Assembly (NCBI RefSeq): GCF_002237655.1
Contig: NZ_NOKT01000028.1
Span: 60,705 to 124,704 of the forward strand
Direction: 5' to 3'
DNA: 64,000 nucleotides
From: Streptomyces sp. XY006
GTDB taxonomy: Bacteria; Actinomycetota; Actinomycetes; Streptomycetales; Streptomycetaceae
Each line of letters begins with the position of its first letter. Within the stretch, counting starts at the first letter, position 1. This document shows, piece by piece, positions 1 to 7,735 of the stretch. Position numbers and translations under genes: made by a program. The notes under the pieces were generated by a model, which saw only the letters and a list, made by a program, of their open reading frames with translations, was not told the origin of the DNA and did not search any database.

Positions 1-254
1 AGGTTCGCCAGTTCCCGGTCCACCCCCCGCCGGGCGCGCTTCGGCACGTTGGTCAGTTTCTGGCCGACGTCCGGGCACTGGATCGTGGCGATCTGCGCGC
101 CCGCGGACTTCGTCTGGTTCGCCGAGTTCTCCTCGTGCGCCGATGCGTAGAAGTTTGCCCAGATCAGCCCGCCCCCACCGAGCGCTAGGGCCGCCGATGC
201 GGCTATGGCCTTGGTGGCCAGCGGCGTACGGCGTTTTCTTGTGTTGCGTCCCAT
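1..254 (-). CDS. Secreted protein, N-terminal part; gene runs off the window
   Basis: The first 84 codons are present, starting at ATG 254; the rest lies left of base 1. The N-terminus has a basic patch (RKRR, residues 6-9), then an alanine-rich hydrophobic stretch (about residues 16-32) ending near ANFYASA. This is a typical Sec signal peptide or signal anchor. The mature start contains a CPDV motif followed by a charged, probably helical segment. It resembles the N-termini of streptomycete secreted proteins that carry a DUF1996 domain further on, but that is recollection and the domain itself is outside the window. Function unknown. Confidence 0.75.
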   Translation of the reverse strand, partial: MGRNTRKRRTPLATKAIAASAALALGGGGLIWANFYASAHEENSANQTKSAGAQIATIQCPDVGQKLTNVPKRARRGVDRELAN

Positions 255-457
255 GGAACTCCTCTGACTTCCTTTTTCGGGGGCATCGAGGCGCCCGACA
301 GGAGTGAAGCGGCTCCCTTCCATACGGAGGCCGTCCCACGGGTGTTCAGAGGTCTCGGAAATTGATGCGAGATTCGTGTGGACCCTGTGCCCTCAACAGC
401 CCCTGAAGTACCGGGAGTTGTTGATCCCGCACCGTCGGTGCACGGGCGGGTCCGGTT

Positions 458-1111
458 TCACCGGCCGTGGTCGAGATACGCGAGAACCGCCAGCACGCGC
501 CGGTTGTCGTCGTCCGAGACCTCAAGGCCCAGTTTGGCGAAGATGTTCGCGGTGTGTTTGGCGATGGCCCGTTCCGTCACGACCAGCTTCCCGGCGATCG
601 CCGCGTTGGACCGGCCCTGCGCCATCAGCTCCAGCACCTCCAGCTCCCGGGGCGTCAGCCGCGCCAGCGGCCGGTCGCCGCCCGACTGCCGCGCCAGCAG
701 CTGCTGGATGACCTGCGGATCCATCGCCGTCCCCCCGCCCGCCACCCGGCGCACCGCGTCCACGAACTGCTCGGCGTCGAACACCCGGTCCTTCAGCAGA
801 TAGCCCACGGCGCCGCTGCCGTCGGCGAGCAGCTCGCGGGCGTACAGCTGCTCCACGTGCTGGGAGAGGACCAGTACGGGCAGCCCGGGCCGCTCGCGGC
901 GGGCGTCGAGCGCGCACTGCAGGCCCTCGTCGGTGTGCGTGGGCGGCAGGCGCACGTCGACCACGGCGACGTCCGGGTCCAGTTCGGCCAGCGCGGCGGC
1001 CAGTTCGGGCCCGGACTCGACGGCCGCCGCGATCTCGAAGCCGTGCGCCTGCAGCAGCCGGACGAGCCCGTCGCGCAGCAGGAACAGGTCTTCGGCGAGG
1101 ACTACGCGCAA
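458..1111 (-). CDS. NarL/LuxR-family response regulator
   Basis: A 217-residue two-component response regulator. The receiver domain fills residues 1-120, with the acidic pair E7/D8, phospho-acceptor D52 (in VVDVRLP) and the conserved lysine K107. A LuxR-type helix-turn-helix follows at about 150-205 (LTPRELEVLELMAQGRSN). The start is TTG at 1111, because the receiver begins immediately after it and no ATG or GTG lies nearby in frame. It overlaps the stop of the upstream sensor kinase by 10 bases, so the two are translationally coupled. It is the cognate regulator of that kinase; target genes are not evident. Confidence 0.9.
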   Translation of the reverse strand: MRVVLAEDLFLLRDGLVRLLQAHGFEIAAAVESGPELAAALAELDPDVAVVDVRLPPTHTDEGLQCALDARRERPGLPVLVLSQHVEQLYARELLADGSGAVGYLLKDRVFDAEQFVDAVRRVAGGGTAMDPQVIQQLLARQSGGDRPLARLTPRELEVLELMAQGRSNAAIAGKLVVTERAIAKHTANIFAKLGLEVSDDDNRRVLAVLAYLDHGR

Positions 1112-2361
1112 GGGATCTCCATGGTGACCATGGTGGGGCCGCCCGCGGGGCTGCTGACGGCCAGGACGCCGTCGAATGTACCCAGTCGCCGCTCGACCCC
1201 CGCCAGGCCCGAACCGGGTTCGATCACCGCGCCGCCCCTGCCGTTGTCCGTCACGGTCGCCCGCAGCCTGCCGTCCGCCTGGTGCAGGTCGACCCAGATC
1301 CGGTCCGCGCCGGAGTGCTTCACGGCGTTGGTGAGCACCTCGCTGACGGCGAAGTACGCGGCCGACTCCACGGGTGCCTCCGCCCGCCCCGGCAGGTCCA
1401 CGCTCACCTCGGTGACCACCGGCAGCCGCAGGGCCAGCGCCCGGACGGCGTCGCCGAGACCCCGCTCGGCGAGCACCGGCGGGTGGATGCCGCGCACCAG
1501 CTCGCGCAGCTCGGTCAGGGCCTCCACCGAGGACTTCCGGGCCTGCGCGATCAGCTCCTTGGCCCGGTCCGGGTCCTTGTCGAGAAGCGCTTCGATGGTG
1601 CCGAGGTCCATGCCGACGGCGACCAGCCGGGCCTGTGCCCCGTCGTGCAGATCCCGCTCGATGCGCCGCAGTTCGGCCGCGGAGGCGTCGACCGCGTCCC
1701 GCCGCGTCTCGGTCAGCACCCGCACCCGCTCGGCCAGCTGTTCCTGGTCGCCGCCGAGCACCGCCCGGGTGAGCCGGAAGTGGATCCGCAGCAGGCGCGG
1801 GGTGAAGAAGTGCGCGAGGAACAGCAGGACCAGGCCGAGCGCCGCCGCGCCGAAGGCGGACGCCTGCCCGGTGACCGGCACGAACCCGTACCAGTACCCG
1901 TCGGGGAAGACCCGCCACAGCCCGAGGGCGAGCGCGAAGCCCTCCAGCGGGTAGAGCAGCAGCACCGCCGGCAGCAGGGCCGTGAAGAACCCCGCGGTCA
2001 TGTCGACCGGCAGCCACCGCAGGTCCCGCCAGGTCGCCGGGTCGCCCAGCATCCCGAAGGTGCGCGCCCACGGGTTGGCGTCCTTCGGCAGCGGCCGGTA
2101 CGCCGGGGGGATCCGCACCCCGCCCCACTCGGCCGCGAGCACCCGCCGCCCGTTGGCGAACGCCCGCACCCCCGTGAGCACGTACGGCGTCGTGACCAGC
2201 CCGATCCCGATCGGTATGAGCCCGATGGAGAGCGCGGCCAGGCAGAAGCAGAGCACCGCCCCCGGCAGGGAGATCAGGGCCAGGGCCAGCCCCCGCACCG
2301 CGGCGAGCCCGATGTTCCGCCCCGCCGTGCGCACGTCGCCGTTCTTCGTGTCGATGGTCAT
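1102..2361 (-). CDS. Sensor histidine kinase (HisKA_3 type) with membrane sensor domain
   Basis: A 419-residue membrane sensor kinase. An N-terminal sensor region with about four transmembrane segments (roughly residues 20-60 and 120-190) resembles the 'putative sensor' domain common in actinobacterial kinases. The dimerization and phospho-acceptor helix contains ERDLHDGAQARL with H239 as the likely phosphorylated histidine. A HATPase_c domain follows, with the N-box near LTNAVKHS and a G-box containing DNGRGG. ATG 2361 was chosen over GTG 2436 because the extra 25 residues look non-coding. It overlaps the response-regulator gene. The signal sensed is unknown. Confidence 0.9.
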   Translation of the reverse strand: MTIDTKNGDVRTAGRNIGLAAVRGLALALISLPGAVLCFCLAALSIGLIPIGIGLVTTPYVLTGVRAFANGRRVLAAEWGGVRIPPAYRPLPKDANPWARTFGMLGDPATWRDLRWLPVDMTAGFFTALLPAVLLLYPLEGFALALGLWRVFPDGYWYGFVPVTGQASAFGAAALGLVLLFLAHFFTPRLLRIHFRLTRAVLGGDQEQLAERVRVLTETRRDAVDASAAELRRIERDLHDGAQARLVAVGMDLGTIEALLDKDPDRAKELIAQARKSSVEALTELRELVRGIHPPVLAERGLGDAVRALALRLPVVTEVSVDLPGRAEAPVESAAYFAVSEVLTNAVKHSGADRIWVDLHQADGRLRATVTDNGRGGAVIEPGSGLAGVERRLGTFDGVLAVSSPAGGPTMVTMEIPCA

Positions 2362-2461
2362 GGCGTTCAGTCTGGTCGAGCGGGGAAGCGAGGTCACGGG
2401 GCCGGACACCCGGCCGGGGGGTGGTGCTACCTCCACCCCCCGGCGGGCATCGGCCGGTGGA

Positions 2462-3472
2462 TCAGGACCCCGCGCCCGCCGCGAGCACCTTCGCCTCCAC
2501 CTCCGGGTCCAGTCCCTTCACCGTCCGGTCCGGCCGCTGCGGCGCGACCCCGCCGATGGAGCGCAGCCAGCTCCAGGTGTCGGCCACGGTCTCCTCGACG
2601 GGCCGGCAGCGCAGACCCGTCGCCAGGGCCCGGGAGACGTCGGCGCTGTGCAGGGCGTCGTGCAGGTCGCTGCCCGGCGGCACCCACACCGGCAGCTGGG
2701 TCCACGGTTCGATGCCCGCCTCCACGATCACCCCGGGCTCGGTCCACCGGAGTTCGGCCGCACCGCCGGTGACCCGCGCGCAGGCGTCCAGGAGCGTGCC
2801 CATGGTGGCGTGCCCCTGGGGACCGATCAGGTTGTACGGCCCGCTCAGCCCCTGCTGCGCCGCGCCGAGGATCCACTCGGCCAGGTCCCGGACGTCGATG
2901 TACTGCAGGGGGAGCTCCCGCGGCCCCGGCGCGAGGACCGGGCCGCCGCGGGCCGTCCGGGCCAGCCACCACGGCAGGCGGCCGACGTTCTCGTACGGGC
3001 CGAGGATCAGCCCGGCCCGCACGAACACCGACCGGTCCGGGCCGAACGCGTCCAGCACGGCCAGCTCGCCGCCCCGCTTGTCCCGGGCGTAGTCGGTCTG
3101 CCCGGCGTCGGCCGACGCGCCCTCCACCACCGGCGCGTCCTCGCCGTACCCGGCGGGCGGCGCCCAGGCGTACACCGAGCAGCTCGACACGTACACGTAC
3201 CGGCCGGCGCGGTCCCGCAGCAGCCGCGCCGCGTCCCGTACGGCCCGGGGCGCCGCCGACCAGGTGTCGACGACGGCGTCCCACGCGCCCGCGTCCCCGG
3301 CCAGGGCGGCGAGCCCGCCGGGCGCGGTGCGGTCGCCGTGCAGCGACCGCACGCCCGGTGGAGCCTCGTGCCGTCCCCGGTGGAAGACGGTCACCTCCCA
3401 GCCCCGCGCGAGCGCCGCCTCCACGACGGCCCGCCCCGCGAACTCCGTACCACCCAGCACCAGAAGTCTCAT
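2462..3472 (-). CDS. NAD-dependent epimerase/dehydratase family protein (extended SDR)
   Basis: A 336-residue extended short-chain dehydrogenase. The N-terminus MRLLVLGGTEFAG is the Rossmann dinucleotide-binding loop. VSSCSVYA (about 95-102) holds the active-site serine region, and Y128-A-R-D-K132 is the YxxxK catalytic pair. These features support a NAD(P)-dependent sugar-nucleotide-epimerase-like or reductase activity; the substrate cannot be read from sequence. ATG 3472 begins exactly at the Rossmann strand. The gene ends 100 bases upstream of the sensor kinase on the same strand, so it may share its transcript. Confidence 0.85.
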   Translation of the reverse strand: MRLLVLGGTEFAGRAVVEAALARGWEVTVFHRGRHEAPPGVRSLHGDRTAPGGLAALAGDAGAWDAVVDTWSAAPRAVRDAARLLRDRAGRYVYVSSCSVYAWAPPAGYGEDAPVVEGASADAGQTDYARDKRGGELAVLDAFGPDRSVFVRAGLILGPYENVGRLPWWLARTARGGPVLAPGPRELPLQYIDVRDLAEWILGAAQQGLSGPYNLIGPQGHATMGTLLDACARVTGGAAELRWTEPGVIVEAGIEPWTQLPVWVPPGSDLHDALHSADVSRALATGLRCRPVEETVADTWSWLRSIGGVAPQRPDRTVKGLDPEVEAKVLAAGAGS

Positions 3473-3536
3473 GCCGAGGACTCTGCCCGGTGCGGCGAGG
3501 GGACGGAACGGGAATCTGCTGTCGGCAGAGGCCGGT

Positions 3537-4121
3537 TCACCCCTCCGTCGGCGGCACGTACTTGTAGCCGACGCGGCGCACCGTGCGGATGGTGTCGCGG
3601 TGCTCCGCGCCCAGCTTGCGGCGCAGGCGGGCGACGTGGACGTCGACCGTGCGGCCGTCGCCCACGTGGCCGTAGCCCCACACGGTGCCGACCAACTGGT
3701 CACGGGTGTGCACCCGGCCCGGGTGGGCCACCAGGTGCGCGAGGAGCTCGAACTCCAGGTACGTGAGGTCGAGCGGCCGCCCGGCCACCTCGGCGGTGCG
3801 CTGCACGGTGTCGACCCGGATCAGCGGCTCGCCGCCCGGCTCGGCCCCGGGGCCGGTCGTCGTCGCGGGACGGTCGGGCACCGCCACCGGGAACGGGGGC
3901 TGCTGGTCGGCGGGGACGAGCACCAGGTAGCCGATCATCGGCGGCTGCCCGGGCAGCGTCGGCAGGGTGTGCGGGGGAGCCGGCAGCCAGGTGGCGCCGG
4001 GCGGCAGCAGATCCGCGACCGTCACCACCTCGTCCCGGTCGACGGCGCGCAGCCGGTGCCGGGGGGCGTGCGGGGCGGGGGAGTCGAGGGTGGCGGTGGA
4101 CAGGGAACGAGTGGTCGCCAT
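3537..4121 (-). CDS. glnRII: OmpR-type winged-helix regulator, probable GlnRII
   Basis: A 194-residue protein with a C-terminal OmpR/PhoB winged helix (about residues 98-190) containing LTYLEFELLAHL, GYGHVGDGRTVDVHVARL and VRRVGYKYVPP. The DNA-binding half looks close to GlnR. The N-terminal 95 residues are proline-rich and show no recognizable receiver: no acidic pocket and no conserved Asp/Lys. It is therefore an atypical orphan regulator. In S. coelicolor a GlnR paralogue, GlnRII, is encoded next to glnII and binds glnA, glnII and amtB promoters (published work recalled). Position and domain suggest this is the orthologue. Several similar winged-helix paralogues exist in streptomycetes, so the name is moderately confident. 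Confidence 0.7.
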   Translation of the reverse strand: MATTRSLSTATLDSPAPHAPRHRLRAVDRDEVVTVADLLPPGATWLPAPPHTLPTLPGQPPMIGYLVLVPADQQPPFPVAVPDRPATTTGPGAEPGGEPLIRVDTVQRTAEVAGRPLDLTYLEFELLAHLVAHPGRVHTRDQLVGTVWGYGHVGDGRTVDVHVARLRRKLGAEHRDTIRTVRRVGYKYVPPTEG

Positions 4122-4238
4122 GAGAGGTCAGCTCTTTCGCGCGAGGAGTTCGTCGGGAGGTCGACGGCCGCGAGTTCGTGGTCGGGCTCGCCGAGGACGT
4201 ACGCGGTTCGCGCTGGCCGAAGGCCGGGGTGTACGGCT

Positions 4239-4361
4239 TTAGAGGGCCGGCGCGTTCGTCGCGCGGCAACACACCCGGTCGAAGTCGTGGTGCTGACGGG
4301 AAGGCCAGAAGGGCTCGAGGTCATGGCGACCCGTCGCGGCGTTCTTCTGGTAGCTGGCCAT
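4239..4361 (-). CDS. Candidate small protein, 40 residues, between glnII and the GlnRII-like gene
   Basis: An open frame of 40 codons from ATG 4361 to TAA 4239, beginning MASYQKNAATGRHDLEPFWP and ending with a Cys-Cys pair and NAPAL. Third positions are mostly G or C, as in real genes here, and composition is balanced rather than the Arg/Pro/Ala-rich pattern of shadow frames. No strong Shine-Dalgarno is visible. It lies on the same strand as glnII (upstream) and the GlnRII-like gene (downstream), so it could be a free small protein or an upstream ORF in the regulator's leader. Function unknown. The rest of the 4122-4528 interval shows only the glnII terminator. Confidence 0.5.
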   Translation of the reverse strand: MASYQKNAATGRHDLEPFWPSRQHHDFDRVCCRATNAPAL

Positions 4362-4475
4362 GAGCCCATTGAAGCAGACGGGGGCCGACTGCCGGGACCC
4401 TTCTCTCACTGCTTGGACATCGAGCCGCTGTCGGCTGCGTCACCCCGCCGGCCGTTCGCGCGGCGGCAACGGCGA

Positions 4476-4507
4476 GGGGGCGCCCACCGTCAACGGTGGG
4501 CGCCCCC
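4476..4507 (-). terminator. Terminator of glnII
   Basis: A perfect inverted repeat with 14-base arms (gggggcgcccaccg / cggtgggcgccccc) and a 4-base loop, starting 21 bases past the glnII stop codon. Streptomycete terminators often lack a U-tract, as here. Confidence 0.85.
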
Positions 4508-4528
4508 TGCGCGGGCCGTGCGGGCGGA

Positions 4529-5569
4529 TCAGACCTGGCCGGCCTTCTCCAGCGCCGTGCAGCAGGTGTCGACGATCAGGCGGGTCACCACGTACGGGTC
4601 GACGTTGGCGTTGGGACGGCGGTCCTCGATGTAGCCCTTGCCGTCCTTCTCGACCTGCCACGGGATGCGGACCGAGGCGCCGCGGTCCGAGACGCCGTAG
4701 GAGAACTTGTCCCACGGGGCGGTCTCGTGCAGGCCGGTCAGGCGGTCGTCGATGCCGGCGCCGTAGTTCTTGACGTGGTCCAGCGGCTTGGAGCCCTCAC
4801 CGAGCGACTCGCACGCGGTGATGATCGCGTCGTAGCCCTCGCGCATCGCCTTGGTGGAGAAGTTGGTGTGCGCGCCGGCGCCGTTCCAGTCGCCCTTGAC
4901 CGGCTTGGGGTCGAGGGTGGCGGCGATGTCGAAGTCCTCGGCGGTGCGGTAGAGCAGCCAGCGGGCCACCCACAGCTGGTCCGAGACCTCCAGCGGGGAC
5001 AGCGGGCCGACCTGGAACTCCCACTGGCCGGGCATGACCTCGGCGTTGATGCCGGACAGACCGAGGCCGGCCTTCAGACAGTTGTCGAGGTGGGCCTCGA
5101 CGACGTCACGGCCGAAGATCTCGTCCGCGCCGACGCCGCAGTAGTAGCCGCCCTGCGGGGCCGGGAAGCCGCCCTTGGGGAAGCCGAGCGGGTAGCCGTC
5201 CTTGAAGAACGTGTACTCCTGCTCGATGCCGAAGATCGGCTCCTGCGCCGCGAACTTCTCCGCCACCTCGGCCAGCGCGGCCCGCGTGTTGCTCGGGTGC
5301 GGGGTGAGGTCGATGTTCAGCACCTCGCACAGCACCAGTACGTCGTCGCCGCCGCGGATCGGGTCCGGGCAGGTGAAGACCGGCTTGAGCACGCAGTCCG
5401 AGGAGTGCCCCTCGGCCTGGTTGGTGGAGGACCCGTCGAAGCCCCAGACCGGCAGCGCGTCGAGACCGGCGGGGGAGCCCGCGATGATCTTGGTCTTGGA
5501 ACGCAGTTTGGCCGTCGGCTCGGTGCCGTCGATCCAGATGTACTCAGCCTTGAAGGTCACGGGCCACAT
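4529..5569 (-). CDS. glnII: Glutamine synthetase type II
   Basis: Joins ammonia to glutamate using ATP to make glutamine in the cytoplasm. The 346 residues match the short eukaryote-like GSII family rather than the roughly 470-residue GSI. Diagnostic stretches are the N-terminal KAEYIWIDG, WGFDGSSTNQAEG (about residues 43-55), VMPGQWEFQVGP in the active site, GDWNGAGAHTNFST, and the C-terminal DRRPNANVDPYVVTRL. Actinomycetes carry GSII alongside GlnA; unlike GlnA it is not known to be adenylylated. ATG 5569 opens directly at the family N-terminus. A four-box GlnR-type site lies 95 bases upstream, and a strong hairpin terminates the gene. It appears monocistronic. Confidence 0.96.
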   Translation of the reverse strand: MWPVTFKAEYIWIDGTEPTAKLRSKTKIIAGSPAGLDALPVWGFDGSSTNQAEGHSSDCVLKPVFTCPDPIRGGDDVLVLCEVLNIDLTPHPSNTRAALAEVAEKFAAQEPIFGIEQEYTFFKDGYPLGFPKGGFPAPQGGYYCGVGADEIFGRDVVEAHLDNCLKAGLGLSGINAEVMPGQWEFQVGPLSPLEVSDQLWVARWLLYRTAEDFDIAATLDPKPVKGDWNGAGAHTNFSTKAMREGYDAIITACESLGEGSKPLDHVKNYGAGIDDRLTGLHETAPWDKFSYGVSDRGASVRIPWQVEKDGKGYIEDRRPNANVDPYVVTRLIVDTCCTALEKAGQV

Positions 5570-5663
5570 CCTTCGGGGGTGTGTCTGGGCGCGTATCGCG
5601 GGTGCTGCGGCGCTGCGGCACTGAAACGCCGCGCGGTGCTGCCCGGCAGCCTCGCAACGGGCG

Positions 5664-5701
5664 ATTTCCCGGCCATTGCTCGAATGTGAACCCCGTGTTA
5701 C
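5664..5701 (-). promoter_or_regulatory. Candidate GlnR operator upstream of glnII
   Basis: Read on the minus strand, four 5-base boxes separated by exactly 6 bases: GTAAC, TTCAC, GCAAT, GAAAT. The known GlnR consensus is gTnAC-n6-GaAAC, repeated. The first and last boxes fit well and the middle two are degenerate, but the 11-base phasing is preserved. The site lies 95 bases upstream of the glnII start, the same distance as the stronger site before glnA. The remainder of 5570-5927 holds no gene, only the hairpin at 5829-5860. Confidence 0.7.
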
Positions 5702-5828
5702 CTGGTCACCCTGTGCCCGATCTCACGCTGTGAGGGCGTTTCCCTCCGCGGAAGGGGCGGGGGCGGGGCGGCTCACCGGCTCCCCTCCGTCCAGCCGGTG
5801 AGCGCCGCCGCGCGGCCCCGACGTGCCG

Positions 5829-5860
5829 GTCCTGCCACTCCTGGCCGGGAGCGGCAGGAC
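5829..5860 (-). terminator. Hairpin downstream of the DPBB-like protein gene
   Basis: Arms gtcctgcc and ggcaggac enclose a second short pairing (ctcc/ggag). It lies about 70 bases beyond the stop of the gene at 5928-6626, on that gene's downstream side. Confidence 0.6.
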
Positions 5861-5927
5861 CCTGACACGTACGAGGGGCGGCCGAGGGGGTGGCCGCCGC
5901 CTCAGTGGTTCGATCGACCGTCCGGCC

Positions 5928-6626
5928 TCACCCCACCTTCTCGATCACGGCCCGGCGGATCAGGAACTTGCCGGGCTCACGGACCTGTTCGAAGGCCGCG
6001 TTGTTGAGCAGCACACAGCTGCCGGAGACCGAAGTGACCTCCACCGTCGTGGACTTGTTGTTGTCCAGGTTGGTGACCTTCAGCTTCGTGCCGGCCGGGA
6101 ACTGGTTGCTGGACGCGGCGGGCGCACCGCCCTCGCCGGAGAGCGTGACCGTGGAGCCGTTGCACACCTGCTGCCCGGCGGCCGCCCCGCCACCGCCGGC
6201 ATTGCCCGCCGGGGCGGACGCGGCGGGCGGGGAGGCCGGGGCCGAGGCCGCCGGGGCGGAGGCCGCCGGAGCCGACGGCTGGGCGGGCTGCGCCGGCTGC
6301 GTGGCCTGGGAGTCCTGAGCCGACTCCCCCACCACGCAGCCCGACGCCTCCTGCTTGCGCTTGATCTCCGCGACGACCGCCTCACGGTTGGCGATCCTGG
6401 CCTCGGACTGGGCGTCCGGGTTGGCCCGCTGGTCCGCGATGAACTTCTGGTTGTTGCCCAGGGCGGTGGCGAGACCCAGACAGACCGTCGATTCCGACGC
6501 CGACTTGGGAGTCGGCGCGGCGTTCGACGTGCTCGCCATGACGAAGGCCCCGCCTCCCGCCACCGTCGCCGCGCTCACGAGGAGCGCGATCTTCTTCTTC
6601 GTGCCGAGAGTTCTCCTGCGCGACAT
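5928..6626 (-). CDS. Secreted protein with C-terminal double-psi beta-barrel-like domain
   Basis: A 232-residue exported protein. The N-terminus (MSRRRTLGTKKK, then a hydrophobic stretch ending near SNAAP) is a Sec signal peptide. A helical charged domain (about residues 42-96) is followed by a low-complexity linker rich in Ala, Pro and Ser (about 105-152). The last 75 residues contain GTKLKVTNLDNNKSTTVEV, a cysteine (VSGSC) and a FLIRRAVIEKVG tail. This pattern recalls the RlpA/expansin-like double-psi beta-barrel, though the catalytic Asp typical of lytic RlpA is not obvious. A cell-wall-associated role is inferred. It has its own terminator and lies well separated from its neighbours. Confidence 0.8.
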   Translation of the reverse strand: MSRRRTLGTKKKIALLVSAATVAGGGAFVMASTSNAAPTPKSASESTVCLGLATALGNNQKFIADQRANPDAQSEARIANREAVVAEIKRKQEASGCVVGESAQDSQATQPAQPAQPSAPAASAPAASAPASPPAASAPAGNAGGGGAAAGQQVCNGSTVTLSGEGGAPAASSNQFPAGTKLKVTNLDNNKSTTVEVTSVSGSCVLLNNAAFEQVREPGKFLIRRAVIEKVG

Positions 6627-6744
6627 GCGCGCCTCCTGAAGAGGTAGGGGAGCGTACGCCGCTATGTACGAGATACCGAACGAGGTTACTCAGCGGTTGC
6701 GGAAGTCATTGAAGTGAGCTGCGCCACACGGTCGTTGGCCGGTG

Positions 6745-7104
6745 TCAGCGGCCCAGCGCGTCGCGCACGGCCTCGTCGGTGCGGGCCACCACGGCCGTGC
6801 CGTCGTCCGCGGTGATGATCGGGCGCTGGATCAGCTTCGGGTGCTCGGCGAGCGCCTTGATCCACCGGTCGCGCGCGCCGGCGTCCCGCGGCCACTCCTT
6901 GAGCCCGAGCTCCTTGGCGGCCGCCTCCTGCGTCCGGGTGATGTCCCAGGGTTCCAGTCCGAGGCGCGCGAGGACGCCGCGGATCTCGTCCTCGCTCGGC
7001 ACGTCCTCCAGGTAGCGGCGGACGGTGTAGTCGGCGCCCTCGGCGTCGAGCAGCTGCACGGCACTGCGGCACTTCGAGCAGGCCGGGTTGATCCAGATCT
7101 CCAT
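6745..7104 (-). CDS. ArsC/Spx-family protein (arsenate reductase-like)
   Basis: A 119-residue thioredoxin-fold protein of the ArsC family. The start MEIWINPACSKCRSA carries the N-terminal catalytic cysteine motif (C9, with C12 three residues on), and QRPIITADDG is the family's conserved Arg-Pro loop near residue 93. True ArsC enzymes reduce arsenate with glutaredoxin or mycothiol partners. Many family members have other reductase or Spx-like roles and no ars gene is nearby, so the substrate is uncertain. ATG 7104 was chosen because the beta-strand starts there; a GTG lies nine bases upstream in frame. Confidence 0.85.
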   Translation of the reverse strand: MEIWINPACSKCRSAVQLLDAEGADYTVRRYLEDVPSEDEIRGVLARLGLEPWDITRTQEAAAKELGLKEWPRDAGARDRWIKALAEHPKLIQRPIITADDGTAVVARTDEAVRDALGR

Positions 7105-7333
7105 GGTGCTCACCGTACGCGCCCCGGGCTCTGTTCGATTTTCCGCCGACTCGTCCGCCCCTCCCGCAACGGCCGTGACGGACCGCCAATTCCCCCACTG
7201 AACAGGGATTTTGTGAGCCTGCGCGGGCTGCCCGTTGTCAGTGCCCGGAGGTAAACTGTAAGCAGTGTTCGAGGGTGGCGCCGAAGACGCCGACGTCTTC
7301 GGCGGACCGCCCGACCGCGACAGGAGGATGCCT

Positions 7334-7648
7334 GTGCCCGCTGCCGCTCTGAAGCCGAAGCCGTTGCCCACCCAGTCCACCGCGAAGCGTCCCGTCCTGC
7401 TCGACCTGCCGTACGCCCCCGTGGAGAAGCGACCGCTGCCGCCGGGCCGGCCCCGCGAGTGGTACGTGGCGCACAACCGCCGTCTCAAGGCGATGCGGCT
7501 GGCCATCGCCCTGCTCGACTCCGGCATCCACATGCCGAACCAGGCCCGCAACGAGACGATCCGTGACACGGCGGAGCTGATCGGCGTCCACCCGCCGTCG
7601 GACACGACGTGCCACATGGTGCGGGCGTTCATGCGCTACGCGCGCTGA
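7334..7648 (+). CDS. Conserved small protein, 104 residues, function unknown
   Basis: A basic protein with a proline-rich N-terminus and a helical C-terminal half (EWYVAHNRRLKAMRLAIALL, then IRDTAELIGVHPPSDTTCHM). The GTG at 7334 is preferred because AGGAGG at 7322-7327 sits six bases before it. The ATG at 7328 abuts that sequence, and the far upstream start at 7265 has no ribosome site. I do not recognize a named domain. It stands alone between the divergent ArsC-like gene and a convergent aldo/keto reductase. Confidence 0.75.
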   Translation: MPAAALKPKPLPTQSTAKRPVLLDLPYAPVEKRPLPPGRPREWYVAHNRRLKAMRLAIALLDSGIHMPNQARNETIRDTAELIGVHPPSDTTCHMVRAFMRYAR

Positions 7649-7661
7649 GGCGCTGTGCGTG

Positions 7662-7699
7662 AGCGCCGGGTGCCCCGCTGCGGCGGGACGCCCGGCGCT
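7662..7699. terminator. Bidirectional terminator hairpin
   Basis: Outer arms agcgccggg / cccggcgct with further inner pairing (ccccgc / gcgggg-like). It lies between the convergent genes ending at 7648 and 7736. Confidence 0.75.
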
Positions 7700-7735
7700 T
7701 CCTCGTGTCGGCGCCTCATGCCGCCCGGCGTTTGC

